Below are positions 8,002 to 15,502 of a DNA stretch of 18,210 bases, in pieces. Under the pieces are notes generated by a model. The model worked only from the letters and a program-made list of their open reading frames with translations, did no database searches and was not told where the DNA came from. The stretch's first letter is position 1, and every line of letters begins with the position of its first letter. A program made the position numbers and the translations under genes. This DNA is from JBBRHH01 sp038222915 (GTDB lineage Bacteria; Planctomycetota; Phycisphaerae; Tepidisphaerales; Tepidisphaeraceae): NCBI GenBank assembly GCA_038222915.1, contig JBBRHH010000047.1:1-18210 (forward strand), read 5' to 3'.

Positions 8002-8800
8002 CGCTGACCTTCACAACATTCTGAACCGCCGTCGAGCGCCTCTCCTCCCGCCGAAATCGCGAAAGATGTTTCCGAAGCCGAAGCGTATCAAAAATCATGT
8101 GCCACCCGTGCGATACCATCCGAACGGTAGTCGGGTCAACGTATTTGAAAACAATCGGCGTCTCATCCACGCGCATCCCGTGCAGCCCCGCCCACGCCAG
8201 AATCTCCACGTCAATGAAAAATCCATCCGTGCTCAACTGTGGCCCAATCTTCTCCCACGCCGCCGCCGTCATCCCCTTCAGCCCGGCCTGAGTATCCAGA
8301 ATGCTGATCGGCAGCATCTTCCGAAGCCACCAATTGAAACTGCGGCTCATCACATGCCGTTTGTAAATAGTCGGAAAATCCCGCGGGCTGATCAGGAAGC
8401 AAGAATCCGGACTCGCCCGATTGACCACCGCCAGATCCGCGCCCGCCTCCAGCAACTTCAATAGTTTGAGCGCCTCGTCCGGGTCATAAGCAAGATCAAC
8501 ATCCGTATAGAACCGATACGCCGTCTTCGCCAGCGCCATCCCACGCCGAACCGCGTACCCCTTCCCCCGATTTTGCGTGTAAACCTCCGCCTGAATCCCA
8601 GGCCCATCCCCCGCAATCAACGCCGAGAGCTTCTCGGCCGTCCCATCCGTGCACCCATCGCACACAAATAACACGCACCACGCCGGATGTTCTGCGACAA
8701 ATCGCCGCAGCCGCAAAACGCTCGTTTCGATGAAATCGGCGGCGTTATACGTTGGTACAACCAGCGTGCAGTACACAGCCTGTGTGACAGGGTTTGGCAT
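7991..8800 (-). CDS. Family 2 glycosyltransferase (dolichyl-phosphate glucosyltransferase-like)
   Basis: A 269-residue GT-A fold enzyme. Motifs: LVVPTYNA (13-20) at the nucleotide-binding start; C-D-G-C-T-D-G-T (47-54) in place of the usual DDGSxDxT; Q-N-R-G-K-G-Y-A-V (76-84); the D-V-D metal motif (100-102); and D-T-Q-A-G-L-K-G (169-176) followed by F-F-I-D-V-E-I-L (194-201). The latter two are typical of the Alg5/DPM1-like subgroup that glycosylates polyprenyl phosphates. There is no C-terminal membrane segment, so it is probably peripheral to the membrane. The start at 8800 has no clear Shine-Dalgarno sequence, but no better start exists before the first motif. It shares an 11-base overlap with the downstream deacetylase and is divergent from the DUF1501 operon. 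Confidence 0.88.
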   Translation of the reverse strand: MPNPVTQAVYCTLVVPTYNAADFIETSVLRLRRFVAEHPAWCVLFVCDGCTDGTAEKLSALIAGDGPGIQAEVYTQNRGKGYAVRRGMALAKTAYRFYTDVDLAYDPDEALKLLKLLEAGADLAVVNRASPDSCFLISPRDFPTIYKRHVMSRSFNWWLRKMLPISILDTQAGLKGMTAAAWEKIGPQLSTDGFFIDVEILAWAGLHGMRVDETPIVFKYVDPTTVRMVSHGWHMIFDTLRLRKHLSRFRREERRSTAVQNVVKVSGVL

Positions 8801-9047
8801 AAAGCTAAATGAGTCTAAGGAGTTGCCCGGACTATCCGCAAGCCTCCGTGCCTGCTTTCGGAAGCCGCCAGTCTACTTATTATCGATGACAAGACCCCAA
8901 CGACCGCATGAAAAATGACGCTCGCTCGATTATGGATGAGTACCACTGCTAGTTGCATCCTCCGAAAAAAGAACTACCAATATTCAACAACCAAGCAACA
9001 ACGTTGCAGTATGAAGAGTGACCCAACGCCCTAGAAGCTGCCTAACG

Positions 9048-9092
9048 GCAATACGCGGGTAGGGTCGATAACTGCGATACGTGGGTTTAGTC
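9048..9092. repeat. Degenerate direct repeat upstream of the DUF1501 operon
   Basis: Two copies of a 19-base element lie at 9048-9066 and 9074-9092, offset by 26 bases and identical at 14 of 19 positions. The cores are ATACGCGGGT (9051-9060) and ATACGTGGGT (9077-9086). They end 33 bases before the start codon of the first operon gene, a position suited to an operator or activator site. The function is inferred from position only. Confidence 0.35.
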
Positions 9093-9111
9093 CAATTCGT
9101 GTTCTGTTCTG

Positions 9112-9119
9112 AAGGAGAT
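9112..9119 (+). promoter_or_regulatory. Strong Shine-Dalgarno site of the DUF1501 gene
   Basis: AAGGAGAT lies just upstream of the ATG at 9125, with 7 bases between the GGAG core and the start codon. It is the closest match to the anti-Shine-Dalgarno consensus in the window and fixes the operon's first start codon. Confidence 0.8.
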
Positions 9120-9124
9120 CAAAA

Positions 9125-10471
9125 ATGGCTCAACATCCCGACGGCACCTGGTGCAGCGATCCCGCTCATTTCCGCAAGCCCAGCCGGCGCGACATCCTCT
9201 ACGTCGGTATGATCGGCGGCCTGGGTCTCAGTCTCGGCGACTACTTCGGCCTCCAGCAGGCCAGAGCCGCTGAAGCCCCCGCTATCGCCACCGACAAGGC
9301 CCCCCCCGCCCAGTCCATCATCCACATCTTCCTGCCAGGCGGCATGGCCGCCCAGGAATCCTTCGATCCCAAGCCCTTCGCCCCCATCGAATACCGCGGG
9401 CCCTTCGGCACGGTCAAAACCAAGCTCGACGGCGAAGTCTTCAGCGAATTGATGAAGGAGACCGCTGGCATCGCAGACAAAATCACCGTCGTCCGCTCCA
9501 TGACCCACGGCGAAGCCGCCCACGAGCGCGGCACGCACAACATGTTCACCGGCTATCGCCCAAGCCCCGCCATCCAGTTCCCCAGCTTCGGCAGCATCGT
9601 CTCCCACGAGTACGGCCCCCGCAAAAACCTCCCCCCGTACGTCTGCATCCCCGGCGTCCCCAATCCAAACGCCGGCAGCGGATACCTCAGCACCGCATAC
9701 GGCCCCTTCAGTCTCGGCTCCGATCCCGGCAACCCCGGCTTCAGCGTCCGCGATCTTCAACTCCCCCAGGGCGTCGATGACCCCCGCTTCTCCCGCCGTC
9801 AGAACATGCTTGCCGCGGTCGATGAACACTTCCGCTCACTCGAAAAAACCGATGCCCTTGACGCGATGGATTCGTTCTATCAGCGCGCATACGCCCTCAT
9901 CAGCTCCAAGGAAGCCCGCGAAGCCTTCAACCTGAAGGCCGAGCCCGACGCCCTCCGCGACGAATACGGCCGCAACGACGCCGGTCAGCGCCTCCTCATG
10001 GCCCGCCGCCTCGTCGAATCCGGCGTCCGCTTCGTCTCCCTCACCTACGGCGGTTGGGATCATCACGCCAAGATCAAGGACGGCTTTGCCGGCCAGATGC
10101 CCAAGTTCGACAAGGCCTTCGCAACCCTCATCCGCGACCTCGACAACCGCAAACTCCTCGACTCCACCCTCGTCATGGTCACCAGCGAGTTCGGCCGCAC
10201 CCCCAAGATCAACAAGGACGAAGGCCGCGATCATTATCCAAAGGTGTTCAGCATTGTCCTCGCCGGCGGCGGCATCAAGCGCGGCACGATCTACGGATCG
10301 TCCGACTCCACCGCCACCGACCCGGCTGACAATCCGCTCAGCGTCGAAGATCTCGCCATGACCGTCTACAACCGTCTCGGCATCAACGGCGAAAAGAAGC
10401 TCATGTCCCCCGGCGGCCGCCCCATCGACATCGTTCGCGGCGGCAAGGTTGTTCAGGATCTTCTCGCCTGA
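9125..10471 (+). CDS. DUF1501 domain Tat-exported protein (alkaline-phosphatase-like superfamily)
   Basis: A 448-residue protein with a twin-arginine signal, S-R-R-D-I-L (20-25), then a Gly-rich hydrophobic segment and A-R-A-A-E near residue 50 as a likely cleavage site. The DUF1501 domain fills the rest: H-I-F-L-P-G-G (67-73), T-H-G-E-A-A-H-E-R-G-T-H-N (127-139), G-G-W-D-H-H (309-314), T-S-E-F-G-R-T-P (353-360) and G-R-D-H-Y-P (367-372). The Asp/His/Glu residues in these blocks correspond to metal-site positions of the alkaline-phosphatase/sulfatase clan to which DUF1501 belongs. Export in folded form is consistent with a bound metal. The substrate is unknown. It is the first gene of a four-gene operon, and DUF1501 genes are very commonly found beside DUF1549/DUF1553 genes in planctomycetes, as here. 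Confidence 0.92.
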   Translation: MAQHPDGTWCSDPAHFRKPSRRDILYVGMIGGLGLSLGDYFGLQQARAAEAPAIATDKAPPAQSIIHIFLPGGMAAQESFDPKPFAPIEYRGPFGTVKTKLDGEVFSELMKETAGIADKITVVRSMTHGEAAHERGTHNMFTGYRPSPAIQFPSFGSIVSHEYGPRKNLPPYVCIPGVPNPNAGSGYLSTAYGPFSLGSDPGNPGFSVRDLQLPQGVDDPRFSRRQNMLAAVDEHFRSLEKTDALDAMDSFYQRAYALISSKEAREAFNLKAEPDALRDEYGRNDAGQRLLMARRLVESGVRFVSLTYGGWDHHAKIKDGFAGQMPKFDKAFATLIRDLDNRKLLDSTLVMVTSEFGRTPKINKDEGRDHYPKVFSIVLAGGGIKRGTIYGSSDSTATDPADNPLSVEDLAMTVYNRLGINGEKKLMSPGGRPIDIVRGGKVVQDLLA

Positions 10472-10516
10472 GGCACTCTTCGCACAAGTGACGGGATGAA
10501 AATGGAGACCGACGGT

Positions 10517-12982
10517 ATGGCCACCAATCGAGCCAAGCGGATCAACATGGCAGGGATGCTGTTTGCGATGCTTATCGCAACCACAGTCCACGCGGCCTCA
10601 CCGCAACTCAACCGTGTCCTACCGCGCGGCGGCCAGCGCGGTACCGAAATCGATCTGGTCCTCGATGGCGTTCGTCTCGCCGACGCCAAAGAAATTCTAT
10701 TTTACGAACCCGGCATCTCCGTCACCAAGCTCGACATTGTCAACGAAAAACAGGTCAAGGCCCACGTCAAGATCGAGCCAGGCGCCGAGTTGGGTCAGCA
10801 TACTCTGCGTGTGCGTTCCGCCACCGGCATCTCCGAATTGCGGACTTTCTGGGTCGGGCCATTTCCAATCGTCGCTGAGAAGGAACCCAACAGCGAATTC
10901 GACCATCCGCAGAAAATTGACCTGAACGTGACCGTCGAAGGAGTCGTCGACAACGAAGACGTCGACTATTTCCAGATCGAAGCCAAACAAGGCCAGCGCA
11001 TCTCCGCGGAAATTGAAGCGTTGCGCCTCGGCGACGCCATGTTCGATCCCTTCGTTGCCATCCTCGACTCCAACCGATTCGTTCTCGCCTCCGCCGACGA
11101 CACCGCCCTTCTGAAACAGGACGCGTTCGTCTCCGTCGTTGCTCCAAAGGATGGCTCATACATCATCCAGGTCCGCGAGACCTCCTTCGGCGGCGGCGGC
11201 GAAAGCCGATATCGCCTCCACGTCGGCACCTTCCCCCGTCCACGCGGCATCTACCCCTCAGGTGGCCCCGCCGGCCAGGCCGTCCCGGTTCAGTTTATTG
11301 GCGATGTGCTCGGCCCCATCGCAAAAACACTCCAACTCCCCGCCGCTCCTTCAGAAGATTTTCTGGTCCTCGTCGACCACAACGGTCAAACCCCTCCCTC
11401 CGCCAACCATTTCCGCGTCTCCCCCTTCCCCAACGTCATGGAAGTTGAGCCGAACAACGAAGCCAAGACCGCCACCCCAAGCGATCTGGACGCCCCCTTC
11501 GCGTTCAACGGCATCATCTCCGAAAAATCAGACATCGACTTCTTCAAGTTCAAAGCCAAAAAAGACCGAGCCCTTGAAGTCAATGTCTATGCGCGCCGCC
11601 TCCACTCTCCGCTCGACTCTGTTCTCACCATCTACGACGCCAAGGGAAACCAGATCGCCCAGAACGATGACTCAGGAGGCCCAGACAGCTATCTCCGCTT
11701 CAATCCACCTGCCGACGGCGAATACCTTCTCAGCGTCCGCGATCACCTCAATCAAGGTGGCCCCGACTACATCTACCGCGTTGAACTGACCTTCACCAAA
11801 CCTTCCGTCACCCTCGCCATCCCCAACAACGGCGGTCAGCCCACCCAGGAGCGCCAGACCATTCCCGTCCCCCGTGGCAATCGCTTCGCCACGCTCATCC
11901 GAGCAACCCGCGCCAACATGGGCGGTGACGTAAGCATTGCCGCAAAAGACTTGCCCGACGGCATGAAGATGGACGCCGCCCCCGTCGTCAACGGCGGCGA
12001 CGTCGCTCCCGTCGTCTTCGAGGCCAACGCCGACGCTCCCCTCGCCGGAAAACTTGGCGATCTCATCGGCCACCCCCTCGATCCAAACGTGAAAGACTCC
12101 GACGGAACTTTTCATCAGGTTGTCGAGTTGGTCTACGGCCCGAACAACACCTCTTATCACAAGATACCCATCGACCACCTCACGGCGGCCGTCACTGAAG
12201 AAGCCCCTTTCAAAATCGACATCGTCGAACCCAAGGTTCCTCTCGTTCAGAATGGCTCTATGAACCTGAAGGTCGTCGCAACCCGCAAGGAAGGGTTCAA
12301 GGGGGTCATCTCCCTCCGAATGCTCTTCAACCCGCCGGGCGTCGGCTCTGCCCCGTCGATCGATATTCCCGCCGACAAAACCGAGGCGCTCTATCCTTTA
12401 AATTGCGCCGACAATGTCCCCGCCCGCAAGTGGAAGATCGCCATCCTCGGAAGCTCCGACGTCAATGGCCCGCTCTGGGTCTCGTCCCAGCTCGCCAATC
12501 TCGAAATCGTCGCCCCCATGATCATCGGCAAGCTCAACATGGCCGCCGCCGAACAGGGTGCCACCACCAACCTCGTCTGCGAAATCGAACAAAAAACACC
12601 CATTGCAGGCAGAGCCAAAGCGCAACTCCTCGGCCTACCCGCCAACGTCACCGCCGAAGAAAAAGAAATCGGCCCCGAAGACAAGAAAATCGTTTTCGAC
12701 GTTGTCACGACCCCAAAGAGCCCGCCCGGCCAGCACGGCGGTCTTCTCTGCCAGATTACCATGATCAAAGACGGCGAACCCATCGTCCAAGCCGTCGGTC
12801 GCGGCGGAACACTCCGCGTTGACGCACCCTTACCACCAAAGCCCAGCGCAACCACCAAACCTGCCCAGGTTGTTGAGGCGACCACCAAGCCTGCCGCCCC
12901 GCCACCCCCAAAAACGCTGACGCGGCTCGAAAAGCTCCGCCTTGAACAGGAACAGGCGGCCAAAGAGGGAAAAACGCCTTAA
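10517..12982 (+). CDS. Secreted protein with two PPC (pre-peptidase C-terminal) domains
   Basis: An 821-residue exported protein. The ATG at 10517 is chosen because GGAG (10504-10507) lies nine bases upstream and it gives a normal signal peptide (basic MATNRAKRIN, then hydrophobic MAGMLFAMLIATTVHA). The in-phase ATG at 10496 would add 7 residues and has no spaced ribosome binding site. After the signal comes an IPT/TIG-like beta domain (about 30-115). PPC-type domains follow at about 118-238 (EKEPNSEFDHPQKI, then DVDYFQIEAKQGQRIS) and 306-427 (EVEPNNEAKTATPSDL, then DIDFFKFKAKKDRALEV). Beta-rich sequence without a clear family runs to about 770. The last ~50 residues are a Pro/Thr/Lys linker with two ATTKPA repeats and then a charged helix. 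There is no catalytic motif, so it is probably a binding or structural subunit of the operon's extracytoplasmic assembly. Confidence 0.85.
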   Translation: MATNRAKRINMAGMLFAMLIATTVHAASPQLNRVLPRGGQRGTEIDLVLDGVRLADAKEILFYEPGISVTKLDIVNEKQVKAHVKIEPGAELGQHTLRVRSATGISELRTFWVGPFPIVAEKEPNSEFDHPQKIDLNVTVEGVVDNEDVDYFQIEAKQGQRISAEIEALRLGDAMFDPFVAILDSNRFVLASADDTALLKQDAFVSVVAPKDGSYIIQVRETSFGGGGESRYRLHVGTFPRPRGIYPSGGPAGQAVPVQFIGDVLGPIAKTLQLPAAPSEDFLVLVDHNGQTPPSANHFRVSPFPNVMEVEPNNEAKTATPSDLDAPFAFNGIISEKSDIDFFKFKAKKDRALEVNVYARRLHSPLDSVLTIYDAKGNQIAQNDDSGGPDSYLRFNPPADGEYLLSVRDHLNQGGPDYIYRVELTFTKPSVTLAIPNNGGQPTQERQTIPVPRGNRFATLIRATRANMGGDVSIAAKDLPDGMKMDAAPVVNGGDVAPVVFEANADAPLAGKLGDLIGHPLDPNVKDSDGTFHQVVELVYGPNNTSYHKIPIDHLTAAVTEEAPFKIDIVEPKVPLVQNGSMNLKVVATRKEGFKGVISLRMLFNPPGVGSAPSIDIPADKTEALYPLNCADNVPARKWKIAILGSSDVNGPLWVSSQLANLEIVAPMIIGKLNMAAAEQGATTNLVCEIEQKTPIAGRAKAQLLGLPANVTAEEKEIGPEDKKIVFDVVTTPKSPPGQHGGLLCQITMIKDGEPIVQAVGRGGTLRVDAPLPPKPSATTKPAQVVEATTKPAAPPPPKTLTRLEKLRLEQEQAAKEGKTP

Positions 12983-12988
12983 GGCGTT
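12973..12988. repeat. 16-bp perfect palindrome spanning the PPC gene stop codon
   Basis: AACGCCTTAAGGCGTT is a perfect palindrome. Its centre contains the TAA stop (12980-12982) of the PPC gene, and it ends directly before GGAGAG, the ribosome binding site of the next gene. As RNA it could fold as a 6-bp stem (AACGCC/GGCGTT) with a TTAA loop. No T-run follows, so it is not an intrinsic terminator. It could modulate translation of the downstream gene or bind a dimeric protein; both are inferences. Confidence 0.5.
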
Positions 12989-13000
12989 GGAGAGAAAGTG

Positions 13001-15475
13001 ATGTCCACTATGCGACGAATAATTTTTGCCTCCCTCGTTCTAGCACCGCTTTGCGCATTCCCCTTCCTCTTCGCTGAAGAAGCGCCCAAGCCCGCCACCG
13101 GGCCGCGCCTCGAATCTTTCCCGGCCAAGATCACCCTGGAAACTTCTCGCGCTCGTCAATCCATCGTCAGCCGCATCGCCCAACCCAACGGCATCACCAA
13201 AGACGTAACAACTGAAGCCCAGCTCAGCGTCGCCGACCCCAAAATCGCCGTCTTCGAGGGCAACATCCTCAAGCCCCTCGCCGACGGCACTACCGAAGTC
13301 CGCGTCACCCACTCCGGCCAAACCCAGGCCATTCCTCTCACCGTTCACAACGCAACCGTCGAACGCCCCATCAGCTTTAAGCTCGATGTCATGCCGGTCT
13401 TTCTCAGCACCGGCTGCAACGTCGGCAGTTGCCACGGCGCTGCCCGCGGCAAGGATGGCTTCCGCCTCTCCCTCTTTGGCTTCGACCCCGACGGCGACTA
13501 CTTCCGAATTACCCGCGAGCTCGCCACCCGCCGCATCAACCTCGCTCAGCCAAAAGAAAGCCTCCTCCTCCTGAAATCCATCGGCGCAGTCCCCCACACT
13601 GGCGGCAAGCGCTTCGCCGAGGACGGCCCCCAGTACGCCACCATCATGCGCTGGCTCGAGGCCGGCGCGCCCAAGGACAGCCCCGAAGTCGCCAAACCCA
13701 CCTCCCTAGAGATTCTCCCCACCCAGATGGTCTTGGAAGGCGAGGGCGCAAAACAGCAGATGGTCGCCGTCGCCCACTATTCCGACGGCACCGAGCGCGA
13801 TGTCACCAGCCAGGCCCTCTTCCTCACCAACAACGAAAACTCCGCCGCCGTCTCCCCTGCCGGCCTCGTCACTGCCGCCAAGCGCGGCGAAGCCTTCGTC
13901 ATGGCCCGCTTCGCCACCTTCACCGTCGGCAGCCAGGCCATCGTCATCCCCAAAGACCTCAAATACGAATTCCCCAACGTCCCCGAGAACAACTACATCG
14001 ACGGGCTCGTCAACAACAAGCTCAAGAAGCTTCGCATCGTCCCCTCCGAACTCTGCAGCGATGAAGTCTTCCTCCGCCGCGCCTACATCGATATCGTCGG
14101 CCAGCTTCCCACCGCCTCCGAGCACGACCGCTTCGTCACCGACACCGACGCCAAAAAGCGCGACAAACTTGTCGATGAACTTCTCAACCGCAAAGAGTTC
14201 GTCGAAATGTGGGTCATGAAGTGGGCCGAGCTCCTCGAAATCCGCTCCAACAACGACGTCAGCTACAAGTCCGCCCTCCTCTATTATCAGTGGCTCGAAG
14301 ACCGCATCTCCCGCAACGTCCCCTTCAACCAGATCGTTCGCGAGCTCATCTCCGCCACCGGCGGCACCTTCAAAAGCCCCGCCACCAACTACTACCAGAT
14401 CACCAAGGAAAACCTCAAGCTGTCCGAAAACACGGCCCAGGTCTTCATGGGCGTCCGCGTCCAGTGCGCTCAGTGCCACAACCATCCGTTCGACCGCTGG
14501 ACGCAGGACGACTATTACGGCTTCGCCGCCTTCTTCTCCCAGATCGCCAGAAAAGCCGGCGACGACCCGCGCGAAGTCATCGTCTTCAACGGCGGCGGCG
14601 GCGAAATGAAACACCCCCTCGGCGACCGCGTCGTTGCCCCCAAATTCCTCGGCGGCGAAACGCCCGACACCAAGGGCAAAGACCGCCGCGAAGTCCTGGC
14701 CGACTGGATCTCCTCCCCCGAAAATCCCTACTTCGCCAAAAACCTCGGCAACATCGTCTGGTCCCACTTCTTCGGCCGCGGCATCGTCGAACCCGTCGAC
14801 GACGTCCGCATCAGCAATCCCTCGTCCAACCCCGAGCTCATCGAGGAGCTCGGCAAAAAGTTCCAGTCCTACAACTACGACTTCAAGCGCCTCGTCCGCG
14901 ACATCTGCACCTCCCGCTCCTACCAGCTCGACACCCACACCAACCCCACCAACGAGGCCGACGAGCGCAACTTCTCCCACGCCACCGTCCGCCGCATGCG
15001 CGCCGAAGTGCTCCTCGACTGCATCGGCGAAGTCACCAACACCAAGGAAAAATTCCGCGGCCTCCCCCTCGGCTCCCGCGCTGTTCAGATCGCTGACGGC
15101 ACCACCAGCAACTACTTCCTAACCACGTTCGGCCGCGCCACCCGCGAAACCGTCTGCTCCTGCGAAGTCAGCATGCAGCCCAGCCTCTCCCAGGCCCTCC
15201 ACCTCCTCAACGGCGACACCGTCCAAAGCAAAATCACCAACGGCAACCTCGTCAAGCAAATGCTCGACGCCAAGCAGCCCCCTGAACAGATCGTCAAGGA
15301 TCTCTACACCCGCTGCTACTCGCGCCAGCCCAACGAAAAAGAGCTCGCCAAGCTCCTCACCTTCCTCCCCCAGGCTCACGGCACCACCCAGCCCAGCGTC
15401 GACGAAACCCAGAAAGCCCTCAACGACCTCTTCTGGGCCATGCTCAATTCACAGGAATTTCTCTTCAACCACTAA
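13001..15475 (+). CDS. DUF1549/DUF1553 secreted cytochrome with bacterial Ig-like domains
   Basis: An 824-residue exported protein. The ATG at 13001 is preferred over the GTG at 12998 because GGAGAG (12989-12994) sits six bases before it. The signal peptide is MSTMRRIIFASLVLAPLCAF, continuing to about residue 25. Order: Ig-like (Big2-type) domain about 40-115; cytochrome-like segment with C139-N-V-G-S-C144-H145 followed by FRLSLFGFDPDGDY; a second Big2-type domain about 235-317 (YSDGTERDVTSQALF); DUF1549 about 325-535, containing C489-A-Q-C492-H493-NHPFDRW; DUF1553 about 560-815, ending QALHLLNGD and WAMLNSQEFLFNH. The first motif has four residues between cysteines, so its heme attachment is less certain than that of the second. 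Family function is unknown. It sits 18 bases after the PPC gene and 27 before the WD40 gene, with DUF1501 upstream. Confidence 0.92.
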   Translation: MSTMRRIIFASLVLAPLCAFPFLFAEEAPKPATGPRLESFPAKITLETSRARQSIVSRIAQPNGITKDVTTEAQLSVADPKIAVFEGNILKPLADGTTEVRVTHSGQTQAIPLTVHNATVERPISFKLDVMPVFLSTGCNVGSCHGAARGKDGFRLSLFGFDPDGDYFRITRELATRRINLAQPKESLLLLKSIGAVPHTGGKRFAEDGPQYATIMRWLEAGAPKDSPEVAKPTSLEILPTQMVLEGEGAKQQMVAVAHYSDGTERDVTSQALFLTNNENSAAVSPAGLVTAAKRGEAFVMARFATFTVGSQAIVIPKDLKYEFPNVPENNYIDGLVNNKLKKLRIVPSELCSDEVFLRRAYIDIVGQLPTASEHDRFVTDTDAKKRDKLVDELLNRKEFVEMWVMKWAELLEIRSNNDVSYKSALLYYQWLEDRISRNVPFNQIVRELISATGGTFKSPATNYYQITKENLKLSENTAQVFMGVRVQCAQCHNHPFDRWTQDDYYGFAAFFSQIARKAGDDPREVIVFNGGGGEMKHPLGDRVVAPKFLGGETPDTKGKDRREVLADWISSPENPYFAKNLGNIVWSHFFGRGIVEPVDDVRISNPSSNPELIEELGKKFQSYNYDFKRLVRDICTSRSYQLDTHTNPTNEADERNFSHATVRRMRAEVLLDCIGEVTNTKEKFRGLPLGSRAVQIADGTTSNYFLTTFGRATRETVCSCEVSMQPSLSQALHLLNGDTVQSKITNGNLVKQMLDAKQPPEQIVKDLYTRCYSRQPNEKELAKLLTFLPQAHGTTQPSVDETQKALNDLFWAMLNSQEFLFNH

Positions 15476-15502
15476 CGCACCATCCGGATGGGAGTCGGTT
15501 CG

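Larger units (their letters stand above)
8801..9124. other. Divergent intergenic regulatory region (324 bases)
   Basis: This is the longest gap in the window and is visibly richer in A/T than the flanking genes. It should contain promoters for both the minus-strand glycosyltransferase and the plus-strand four-gene operon. I see small inverted repeats (GCAAC-AAC-GTTGC at 8995-9007; GCTT-TCGG-AAGC near 8855), a degenerate direct repeat at 9048-9092 and a strong ribosome binding site at 9112-9119. No -35/-10 pair is convincing. A 14-codon frame at 8908 lacks a ribosome binding site and is not called. Confidence 0.6.

Noticed and set aside
8908..8952. 14-codon frame (MKNDARSIMDEYHC) in the divergent intergenic region
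   Set aside because: No Shine-Dalgarno sequence, and short enough to occur by chance. A leader-peptide role cannot be supported.
9040..9046. GCCTAAC, resembling an integron attC core
   Set aside because: No matching GTTRRRY partner at a suitable distance, and no integrase or cassette array nearby.
12971..12990. Palindrome at the PPC gene stop as an intrinsic terminator
   Set aside because: The hairpin is followed by GGAGAGAAAG and a start codon rather than a T-run, so it is better read as an internal operon element.
13706..14980. 424-codon open frame on the minus strand
   Set aside because: It lies fully opposite the clearly real DUF1549/DUF1553 gene. Its translation is Val/Gly/Asp/Glu-rich, as expected from the complement of C-rich third positions. 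The same applies to the other long antisense frames (for example 2184-3104, 16925-17644 and 17161-18141).
14000..15475. Sulfatase or transposase calls for the large exported proteins
   Set aside because: No sulfatase C/S-x-P-x-R motif and no DDE or HUH motifs. The visible motifs match DUF1549/DUF1553, DUF1501, DUF1552 and DUF1592 families instead.
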